Part shown: piece after piece, positions 1 through 5,312 of the stretch
How positions within the stretch are numbered: position 1 is the stretch's first letter
Layout: each line of letters begins with the position of its first letter
Source of the DNA: Bdellovibrionales bacterium
GTDB taxonomy: Bacteria > Bdellovibrionota > Bdellovibrionia > Bdellovibrionales > UBA1609
Assembly: GCA_020435185.1 (NCBI GenBank)
Contig: JAGRAA010000462.1
Span: 1 to 5,312 of the forward strand
DNA length: 5,312 nt
Reading direction: 5' to 3'
Notes under the pieces: model-generated
The model's database searches: none
What the model saw: only the letters and a program-made list of their open reading frames with translations
Told to the model about the DNA's origin: nothing
Made by a program: the position numbers and the translations under genes

Positions 1-6
1 GTTAGA

Positions 7-40
7 TTGGCACATTGTGATTTTTTTTTTTTTTTAACAT
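7..40 (+). promoter_or_regulatory. Possible promoter with a poly-T spacer upstream of the first gene
   Basis: TTGGCA at 7-12 matches the sigma70 -35 consensus TTGACA at five of six positions. The best -10-like hexamer is TAACAT at 35-40 (four of six), but it lies 22 nt away, longer than the usual 16-18. Most of that spacer is the T homopolymer at 21-35, so a shorter tract would bring the two elements closer to normal spacing. The assignment is weak. The tract could instead be the U-run of a terminator whose stem starts before the window, although CAC-ATT-GTG at 11-19 is the only stem visible and has just three pairs. Confidence 0.25.
21..35. repeat. Mononucleotide T tract of 15
   Basis: Fifteen consecutive T residues lie between a -35-like hexamer and the start region of the first gene. 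Homopolymers this long are prone to slipped-strand mispairing, so the length may vary between cells. They are also prone to sequencing error, so the exact count should be treated cautiously. Confidence 0.9.
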
Positions 41-49
41 AAAGATGGG

Positions 50-310
50 ATGGCCTTCAGTATGATAAACGGAAAGAAGCAACAAGTCTTAGATGAAGAG
101 CAAATTGAATCTAACCACCCCATCGTCGCAACAATATTGATTGTTCTCCTCTTATCAATGGGATTTACTCTAAATAAAGGCTATGATCCAACAACAGGAA
201 AACTTTCACTTTTGGGAATCAGCCTACAACTCGGAGATTCAGAAGATCATGAAGGCCACAATGAGTCAAAGAACGGATTGGAACACCATGAAGAAGACGA
301 TGACGACTAG
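50..310 (+). CDS. Small single-pass membrane protein with acidic, His-containing tail
   Basis: I do not recognise a family for this 86-residue protein. It has a polar N-terminus (residues 1-22, with K9-K10 and several acids), one clear hydrophobic segment at about 24-42 (PIVATILIVLLLSMGFTL), and a polar C-terminal half. The last 24 residues hold twelve Asp/Glu and four His (H67, H70, H79, H80) and end in four Asp, which could bind divalent metal ions or a basic partner. Charges flanking the helix do not settle the topology. The start is uncertain: no good Shine-Dalgarno precedes the ATG at 50, while the in-frame ATG at 62 (MINGKK) has GGGATGG upstream at a more workable distance. The stop codon overlaps the ribosome binding site of the downstream LuxR-type gene, so the two are very probably co-translated and may work as a pair. 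Metal binding and partnership are inference. Confidence 0.7.
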   Translation: MAFSMINGKKQQVLDEEQIESNHPIVATILIVLLLSMGFTLNKGYDPTTGKLSLLGISLQLGDSEDHEGHNESKNGLEHHEEDDDD

Positions 311-313
311 GAG
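309..313 (+). promoter_or_regulatory. Shine-Dalgarno overlapping the upstream stop codon
   Basis: AGGAG lies 5 nt before the GTG start at 319 and shares two bases with the TAG stop (308-310) of the preceding gene. It fixes the GTG start of the LuxR-type gene and implies translational coupling: ribosomes finishing the small membrane protein are placed directly on the next ribosome binding site. Confidence 0.75.
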
Positions 314-318
314 TTTTT

Positions 319-834
319 GTGACTAAAAATGAACGGCTATTAATTGCCATTATCCTATTTACCATCAGTATTGTAACTTCCTTTGACCTCTTAACCGATT
401 TGTCAGAGGGAGTCGTTTGGTGGCATGTCTTTACTGAAGGCTTAGTCGCTTTCTTCGCCTTGATTGGCGTATATTTTTTGATGAGAGGAACCTTTCAGTT
501 AAAACATTCTTTGCTAGAAGAAAGGGCTTTTTCTGCAAAACTATTAGAAGAATCCAAACAATGGAAAGAAAATTCCAAAAAATACATCGATGGCCTCAGC
601 CATTCCATAGATCAACAACTCGACAGATGGGAGCTGACAAAATCTGAAAAAGAAGTGGCTTTTTTTCTCATCAAAGGGTTCAGTTTAAAAGAAATAGCTC
701 AATTCAGATCGACTGCAGAAAAAACCACCCGTGCCCAAGCTGCTTCAATTTATTCTAAAGCCGACATTAAGGGCCGATCTCAGCTTTCGGCATTTTTTTT
801 AGAAGACTTGTTAGTCCCCAATCAAAGAAACTGA
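319..834 (+). CDS. Membrane-anchored LuxR-type HTH transcriptional regulator
   Basis: This 171-residue protein starts at GTG behind a strong Shine-Dalgarno. Two hydrophobic segments, about 7-25 and 34-58, form an N-terminal membrane hairpin. A charged, probably helical linker (about 60-102) follows, then a LuxR/GerE-type helix-turn-helix at about 105-165. The HTH reads LTKSEKEVAFFLIKGFSLKEIA, then TTRAQAASIYSKADIKGRSQL, matching the family pattern of an LTxxExEV start, a G-(F/S)-S-x-KEIA turn, a recognition helix, and a K-x-x-x-x-x-R-xx-L dimer helix. There is no receiver or autoinducer-binding domain. The likely role is a DNA-binding regulator tethered to the inner membrane, with the hairpin or a partner acting as sensor; the co-translated small membrane protein upstream is the obvious partner candidate. 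Its targets are unknown, but the perfect palindrome 22 nt after its stop is a plausible operator. The HTH call is firm; the sensing role is inferred. Confidence 0.85.
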   Translation: MTKNERLLIAIILFTISIVTSFDLLTDLSEGVVWWHVFTEGLVAFFALIGVYFLMRGTFQLKHSLLEERAFSAKLLEESKQWKENSKKYIDGLSHSIDQQLDRWELTKSEKEVAFFLIKGFSLKEIAQFRSTAEKTTRAQAASIYSKADIKGRSQLSAFFLEDLLVPNQRN

Positions 835-856
835 TATTTACAAATACCGTTCTTAT

Positions 857-885
857 ATGAGATCCTTTTTAAAAAAGGATCTCAT
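857..885. promoter_or_regulatory. Perfect 14+14 bp inverted repeat over the phosphatase RBS and start
   Basis: ATGAGATCCTTTTT at 857-870 and AAAAAGGATCTCAT at 872-885 are exact reverse complements around a single A at 871. The right arm contains AAGGA (875-879), the only good Shine-Dalgarno for the ATG at 884, and its last two bases are the first two of that start codon. In RNA the left-arm UCCUU would pair with the Shine-Dalgarno; GAUCC/GGAUC would hold the stem base and the A/U-only top would open easily. In DNA it has the form of a dimer-binding operator. It is not a convincing intrinsic terminator, because no T tract follows the right arm. Confidence 0.6.
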
Positions 886-1459
886 GGCAAATCGATATAT
901 TCATCTTATTAGACATGGTCATTACTACAATGACAAAACTCATGAAAAACATGGCCAACTCACTGCTCTAGGTAAACACCAAGCTCGTCAAATAGGAACC
1001 CGACTCGCTGAATATCCCCTATCTAATATTTATGTGAGCACAATGACTCGAGCCATAGAAACAGCTGAAATCATAAGCAAATCTTTTCAAGACAAAACCA
1101 CCCAACATTGTGATCTCATCATAGAAGGCATTCCTGAATTTCCTGCAAATTTAATCAAAGAAAAGAGTTTAAAAAAAACAGCCTTAAAACAAACAAAAGA
1201 ACGAATGGATTCTGCCTTTACCAAATATTTTGTACCCAATGAAACAGAAGAAGATCTACACCAAGCTCTTGTTTGCCACGGGAATATTATACGCTATTTG
1301 GTACTCAAAGCGATTGGCGTCAAAACCAGTTCCTGGATTGATTTAGACATTTATCAATGTAGCCTTTCTACTGTACGCGTAGAAAAAAACGGAGAGACAA
1401 AATTAATTACATTTGGAGAAATAGGTCATATAATCCCTGAAAAAAGAACATTTTTATAA
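884..1459 (+). CDS. PGAM5-like histidine phosphatase family protein
   Basis: A 191-residue member of the histidine phosphatase (phosphoglycerate mutase-like) superfamily, numbered from the ATG at 884. The catalytic RHG motif is at 10-12, with H11 as the expected phospho-acceptor. STMTRAIETA supplies the second conserved Arg (R56). EGIPEFP (about 81-87) sits where PGAM5 relatives carry an EG-x-P element with the proton donor, and CHGN carries the second catalytic His (H132). The tail, with CHGNIIRYLVLKAIG, a W-I-D-L segment, EKNGE and GEIGHIIP, follows the PGAM5 pattern more closely than that of glycolytic mutases. PGAM5 itself is a Ser/Thr protein phosphatase, so a phosphoprotein substrate is possible, but bacterial members vary and the substrate is unknown. 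An in-frame ATG at 857 would add nine residues (MRSFLKKDL), but it has no ribosome binding site and lies in the palindrome, so 884 is preferred. It is apparently cytoplasmic, with no signal or membrane segment. Confidence 0.85.
   Translation: MANRYIHLIRHGHYYNDKTHEKHGQLTALGKHQARQIGTRLAEYPLSNIYVSTMTRAIETAEIISKSFQDKTTQHCDLIIEGIPEFPANLIKEKSLKKTALKQTKERMDSAFTKYFVPNETEEDLHQALVCHGNIIRYLVLKAIGVKTSSWIDLDIYQCSLSTVRVEKNGETKLITFGEIGHIIPEKRTFL
1406..1434 (+). promoter_or_regulatory. Candidate sigma70 promoter for the SulP gene, inside the phosphatase 3' end
   Basis: TATAAT at 1429-1434 is a perfect -10 hexamer. ATTACA at 1406-1411 matches the -35 consensus at four of six positions with a 17-nt spacer. 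Transcription would start near 1441, about 45 nt before the transporter ATG. The bases also encode the last residues of the phosphatase, and AT-rich coding sequence often gives chance -10 matches, so this is only a candidate. Confidence 0.35.
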
Positions 1460-1484
1460 ATAAAAGGAAGTCGATTCGACATAA

Positions 1485-3167
1485 ATGAATTCTATTAATT
1501 ATTTTTTCGCCCTCAAGCAATCATTCAAAAACTATTCCTCCTCCTCTTTATTAAAAGATCTTAAAGCAGGACTTGTCGTTGCCTTAGTCGCTCTTCCTCT
1601 TGGGCTAGCGCTCTCTGTAGCCGTCGACGCTCCACCTAAGCATGGCTTATTCACCATAATTACCGCAGGCTTTATTATTGCACTCTTCGGAGGGTCACGC
1701 TTTCAGGTCAGCGGTCCAACCGCCGCCTTTGTAGTCATTCTGTATCCTATAGTTCATCAATTTGGATTAGACGGCCTATTTTACGCTGGATTTTTAGCTG
1801 GTATTTTTATGATGGTTTTGAGCTTTTTTGGTTTCGGAAAAATTATTAAAATGACCCCATTTCCGGTAGTGACTGGCTTTACAAGTGGAATCGCCTTTGT
1901 CATTTTCTTTTTACAATTAAAAGACTTCTTGGGTCTACAGCTTACGAATATTCCGAATCAGTTTATTTTTAAAGTCGCACAAATATTTAGTCACATTCCT
2001 CAAAGTAATCCTTATGAATTGGGCATCGGCATTTTTACCCTTGTTGTTATCCTTTTCACTAAAAAATATTTTAAAAACACTCCTGCGCCAGTTATTGGCG
2101 TGATATCCGCAACCCTATTGGTTTATATTTTATCTCATCGTTTACCAGGATTTTCTGTAGCTACTCTGGGAACTAAATATCCCGGTGGTTTACCTAATGG
2201 CTTACCTGAGTTTAATCCCTTTTGGAATAAATTCTCAAACTTTCATGATTTCTGGAATATCACTGTAGAACTTATTCCGAGCGCACTGACGATAGCGGCT
2301 CTAGGAGCTATCGAATCCTTACTCTCAGCAGTGGTCGCAGACTCTATGACCCATACACAACACGACCCCGATACCGAACTTTTCGCGCAAGGACTCGGAA
2401 ACACCATAGCCCCTTTCTGGGGAGGAATTGCTGCAACTGGCGCAATCGCAAGAACTGCTACTAATATTCGATTTGGCGCCATCTCTCCAATAGCTTCTGT
2501 TTTTCATGCCTTTTGTATTTTAATCACTCTACTCTTTTTTTCTGATTTATTAAGCTTTATGCCGTTAGCAGCTTTAGCTGGATTACTCATTCACGTTTCT
2601 TGGAACATGGCGGATATCGAGCATATAAAAACAATCATAAAAGTGGGTCAATTTGAAGATAAAGTTGTTTTTCTTACTTGTTTTCTCACTACTGTATTAT
2701 TCGATATGACAATAGGCGTATCTATCGGCGTCTTTTTAGCCATGATTTTATTTCTCAATAGAGTCATAAAGCAAAGTAGTGGACGATGGATTCCAAACAA
2801 TGAATTAAAAAACCACTCTCAAAATATCGATCTTCCTGAAAATTCTCAACTTTATGTCTTAGAGGGACAACTTTTTTTCGGAGCTGCTCAAAAGGCTATT
2901 TCTTCTCTTCTTATTGTGGATAATAATATTAAATATATCATTCTTGACTTTACCAATGTAGATGATATCGATTTAACAGCATTGACTGCACTATATAGCT
3001 CTCTACAAAGCCTAAAATCAAACCATAAAATTTGCCTAATGATTCATTTAAAACCAAATATCAACAAGCGAATCGAGAACTTTTTAGATCATCATAAATT
3101 ACAAGATCACGTTCACATTTTACAAAACTTACAAGAAGTATTAAAAGTTATAGAGAAACCTTTTTAA
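1485..3167 (+). CDS. SulP family anion transporter with C-terminal STAS domain (DauA-like)
   Basis: A complete 560-residue SulP (SLC26-type) inner-membrane transporter. The N-terminal LLKDLKAGLVVALVALPLGL (22-41) is the family entry signature. GGSRFQVSGPTAAFVVIL (69-86) is the TM3 substrate-site segment. GAIESLLSAVVADSM (274-288) and QGLGNTIAPFWGGIAATGA, followed by IARTATNIR (302-329), are the core motifs of the second inverted repeat. The membrane domain runs to about 428, and a cytoplasmic STAS domain occupies about 454-556. In the STAS loop DLTAL (496-500) replaces the more usual D-x-T-G-L. From memory these motifs resemble E. coli DauA (YchM), a C4-dicarboxylate transporter; other SulP proteins carry bicarbonate or sulfate, so the substrate is not settled. 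Upstream, AAAGGAAG (1463-1470) is about 15 nt from the ATG, and GTCGA-T-TCGAC (1470-1480) lies between them; folding of this short inverted repeat might shorten the spacing. No frameshift or missing core segment was seen. The stop lies 13 nt before the next gene. Confidence 0.93.
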   Translation: MNSINYFFALKQSFKNYSSSSLLKDLKAGLVVALVALPLGLALSVAVDAPPKHGLFTIITAGFIIALFGGSRFQVSGPTAAFVVILYPIVHQFGLDGLFYAGFLAGIFMMVLSFFGFGKIIKMTPFPVVTGFTSGIAFVIFFLQLKDFLGLQLTNIPNQFIFKVAQIFSHIPQSNPYELGIGIFTLVVILFTKKYFKNTPAPVIGVISATLLVYILSHRLPGFSVATLGTKYPGGLPNGLPEFNPFWNKFSNFHDFWNITVELIPSALTIAALGAIESLLSAVVADSMTHTQHDPDTELFAQGLGNTIAPFWGGIAATGAIARTATNIRFGAISPIASVFHAFCILITLLFFSDLLSFMPLAALAGLLIHVSWNMADIEHIKTIIKVGQFEDKVVFLTCFLTTVLFDMTIGVSIGVFLAMILFLNRVIKQSSGRWIPNNELKNHSQNIDLPENSQLYVLEGQLFFGAAQKAISSLLIVDNNIKYIILDFTNVDDIDLTALTALYSSLQSLKSNHKICLMIHLKPNINKRIENFLDHHKLQDHVHILQNLQEVLKVIEKPF

Positions 3168-3180
3168 CAAAGTCATATAT

Positions 3181-5312
3181 ATGAATATTTTTTTAATTTT
3201 ATTGCAGATAGTTTTTATTAATATCGCTTTTTCTCAAGAAACAAGTAAAGAGATTCAATCTCAAGTTATAGAACAAGAAGGGGTACAAGATCAGCTTATC
3301 AAAGAAAAATCTGAAGCGACTCTAGATGTACAAGAGGCGACAAATTCAGCAAACGCAGCAAAGTTAAAAATAAAATCTGCCGAAACAGAACTAGAGCGAT
3401 CTCTAGCTAAAATGATTTCTGAAATTGAATCTTACCGAGCCTATTTGGCGAACATAAAATTGAATAAGATCAAAGAATTGGAATCAAAAATTAATGATAT
3501 GATTTCCAAAACAAATTCTTTAAAAGAATATGAAAATAAAATTCACTCTCAATCTGAGAAAATAACCATTGAAGATTTAGACAACATTTCTACTATATGG
3601 CGTAATGTTGTCGATAATACCCTCGTTCATTTATTTTCATCTCATCCCGTTGAATTAGATAACCCACCCACCTTCTCTACCAAGATAAATTCTGACGGAG
3701 AGAAACTTTTATCTCTTAAAAATAAAATTTCTATTGGGCTAGAGGAAATTAAAAAAGAAAAGGTAGACGTCGAATTAAATCTTTCTAAATTAACTCGCTC
3801 ACAAAGCGATATTAGCTTCAAGCTTTTACTCAATGCCGGAAAAGTACGTGCTGATGCCTTATCGATATTAATAGATAAAGGTGTATTTTCAGAGTGGTCT
3901 TTTGATCCGTCTTATTTTTTAGATTTTATTCGAGAAGTTCAAATTGTACCTTATCGTTTATTGGCGACATTAACCGAAAAATACTATGATCTTAAGTCAT
4001 TAAGCCATATGGGCGTTAAAGGCTGGAGCAATATAGTTAAACAACTCTTTTTGCTCATTTTTGTTTTCTACGTACCTTTTTTATTCTTAAAGCTGTTTCA
4101 AATGTTTTCTGCCTATTTAGAAAATTTAAGAAAACAAATATTTACCAGTTCTCAAATAGATTTTAAAAAAAGAACCTCTTTCGCTCTCTGGATTGGAAGA
4201 CTCAATCCATATCTTCCTTGGTTTTTTGCCTATTTAACCATTCAAGTTTCCTATAAAATACTCACAAATACTCTTTTAGAACCCCTTACAATTTTTATTC
4301 CTTATTTAGAAATATATGTCATCTATAGAGCTTTTTTAATATTCTTTAGTGCCCTATTGGCCAAAATTTTATTATCTAAAAATCTAGACAAACTAAGATT
4401 AAAACAATCTAAACTTCAATTAACCGCTTCGCGTTTAAGTATTCTTTTCTTCATTGAATGGGCTTTTCTCCATGCCATTGAAGACGCTGTCAGAAGAGCC
4501 CTAGTCTATAATTTGATGTTTGATCTGGTCGTCGCGATAAACATTATTATAGTCTCTTATGAAGCTCGAAGATGGCGAGAGGAGCTTCTTGACCTCTCTA
4601 GCAATTGGTTAAGCGAAAAACTACAGAATTGGCTCTCTAATTATTCACATTTTGTTTCAGATTTAATTTTGTTTCCCTTGCTCTTTCTCGGAAACTTAAC
4701 ATTTCTTGTGGTTTCATGGGCCTATCAATGGATCACCCGATTTGAAGTTGGAAAAAAACTTTCAGCAGAACTATTCAAGAAACGACTAGAAGACGCCCAC
4801 GAAGAAAATGGTGGGAGCAGAGGTGACCTCGATGAAAGCTATAAAGAGCTTTTTTTCAATTCAGAACCGCTTTCAGAAACTACAAGAATACGACTGGGAA
4901 GGTCTCCTCTCAATAAGTGCATTCAAATTATTAATAACTGGATGTCTGGAGATATTACTGAAGATCTTATTTTATTATACGGAAACTTTGGTATCGGCAA
5001 ATCTACCATTTTACAAGCCCTTAAAAAGCATTTCGAATCTCAAATAATCATTAAATGGGTCATGCCAGAAAACAAAATTTTCACAAAAGAACAGCTGTAT
5101 GATTACTTATCCAAAGTTTTCGAAACCAAAATCAAACACCTAGAAGATATAGAAAAAATAGATCAACAGTCACAAAAGACTATGGTTATTATAGATGATA
5201 TTCATAACTTTTATCTTAATACAATCTCTGGTCTAGAGGCCTACAGGGCTCTTATCAACATAACTAGTCTTCAATTAGAAAATATTTTTTGGTGCTTCAG
5301 CTGCAATGAGAG
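3181..5312 (+). CDS. Large membrane protein with periplasmic coiled coil and C-terminal P-loop/AAA-like ATPase (partial, 3' end beyond window)
   Basis: The frame is open from the ATG at 3181 to the window edge: 710 codons and no stop, so the C-terminus is missing. Residues 1-19 look like a signal sequence (IFLILLQIVFINIAFS, possible cleavage after AFS), although no Lys/Arg precedes the hydrophobic core. Residues about 25-135 and 170-215 are rich in Lys, Glu, Gln, Ala and Ser and should be coiled coil. From about 286 to 518 there are several hydrophobic segments (about 286-306, 345-362, 377-398, 419-437, 441-460, 495-518). Positively charged loops at 307-343 and 399-418 suggest those loops are cytoplasmic. 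After an acidic linker comes a P-loop domain: Walker A GNFGIGKST (601-609, K607), Walker B MVIIDDIHNF (668-677, D672-D673), and NIFWCFSCNE (701-710), where N709 could be sensor 1. The N-terminal plan recalls MscK-type mechanosensitive channels, but no MscS pore helix or beta domain is visible. I do not recognise the family. No Shine-Dalgarno precedes the ATG; translation may be coupled to the SulP gene ending 13 nt upstream. Confidence 0.85.
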   Translation, partial: MNIFLILLQIVFINIAFSQETSKEIQSQVIEQEGVQDQLIKEKSEATLDVQEATNSANAAKLKIKSAETELERSLAKMISEIESYRAYLANIKLNKIKELESKINDMISKTNSLKEYENKIHSQSEKITIEDLDNISTIWRNVVDNTLVHLFSSHPVELDNPPTFSTKINSDGEKLLSLKNKISIGLEEIKKEKVDVELNLSKLTRSQSDISFKLLLNAGKVRADALSILIDKGVFSEWSFDPSYFLDFIREVQIVPYRLLATLTEKYYDLKSLSHMGVKGWSNIVKQLFLLIFVFYVPFLFLKLFQMFSAYLENLRKQIFTSSQIDFKKRTSFALWIGRLNPYLPWFFAYLTIQVSYKILTNTLLEPLTIFIPYLEIYVIYRAFLIFFSALLAKILLSKNLDKLRLKQSKLQLTASRLSILFFIEWAFLHAIEDAVRRALVYNLMFDLVVAINIIIVSYEARRWREELLDLSSNWLSEKLQNWLSNYSHFVSDLILFPLLFLGNLTFLVVSWAYQWITRFEVGKKLSAELFKKRLEDAHEENGGSRGDLDESYKELFFNSEPLSETTRIRLGRSPLNKCIQIINNWMSGDITEDLILLYGNFGIGKSTILQALKKHFESQIIIKWVMPENKIFTKEQLYDYLSKVFETKIKHLEDIEKIDQQSQKTMVIIDDIHNFYLNTISGLEAYRALINITSLQLENIFWCFSCNE

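Noticed and set aside
1..42. Possible 3' end of an upstream gene reading through the T tract
   Set aside because: Two frames are open for about a dozen codons, but they encode mostly poly-Phe from the T run and give no recognisable protein end; the stretch is too short to call.
793..800. Run of eight T in the LuxR-type gene as a programmed frameshift site
   Set aside because: The frame stays open through the run and continues the expected C-terminal HTH helix (FFLEDLL), so no shift is needed to explain the protein.
857..885. Palindrome as an intrinsic terminator for the LuxR-type gene
   Set aside because: The right arm is followed by ATGGCAAATC rather than a T run, and the T run lies within the left arm, so the geometry does not fit termination on the + strand; by symmetry the same holds on the - strand.
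2243..2507. Two overlapping minus-strand open frames (79 and 60 codons) within the SulP gene
   Set aside because: They lie entirely inside the well-supported transporter frame, opposite its conserved core motifs, and their translations show no recognisable domain or ribosome binding site.
3642..3833. Minus-strand open frame of 63 codons
   Set aside because: It is antisense to the coiled-coil part of the large membrane protein and has low-complexity content rich in Ser and Leu, as expected from the opposite strand.
4808..5047. Plus-strand 79-codon open frame with a hydrophobic middle
   Set aside because: It is out of frame within the ATPase gene and overlaps the Walker A motif, which belongs to the uninterrupted frame from 3181.

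Overview
This is an AT-rich bacterial window in which all five coding regions lie on the + strand, with very short gaps: 8 nt between the first two genes and 13 to 50 nt between the others. Signal-peptide-like N-termini, a SulP transporter and a large protein with an apparent periplasmic coiled coil suggest a Gram-negative host, such as a low-GC gammaproteobacterium or a Bdellovibrionota-like lineage. The lineage cannot be fixed from the sequence. TAA, TAG and TGA all serve as stops, which fits the standard bacterial code.

Layout: 1-49 is a short leader with a 15-nt T homopolymer and a possible -35 element. 50-310 encodes a small single-pass membrane protein with an acidic, His-containing tail. 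319-834 encodes a membrane-anchored LuxR-type regulator with two N-terminal membrane helices; its Shine-Dalgarno overlaps the previous stop codon. A perfect 14+14 bp inverted repeat (857-885) contains both the ribosome binding site and the start codon of the next gene. That gene (884-1459) is a PGAM5-like histidine phosphatase. 1485-3167 encodes a complete SulP/STAS anion transporter that resembles E. coli DauA. 3181-5312 is the first 710 codons of a large protein with no stop inside the window: signal sequence, coiled-coil extracytoplasmic region, a multi-pass membrane block, then a P-loop/AAA-like ATPase with Walker A, Walker B and a possible sensor-1 Asn.

One possible reading (inference) is a membrane stress or ion-homeostasis module. 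The first two genes would sense at the membrane and regulate transcription, the phosphatase would supply a post-translational switch, and the SulP protein and the membrane ATPase would be the envelope effectors. The least familiar component is the last gene. Its N-terminal layout recalls large mechanosensitive channels of the MscK type, but an ATPase sits where a channel domain would be expected. No RNA gene, CRISPR array, insertion sequence or convincing intrinsic terminator was seen.
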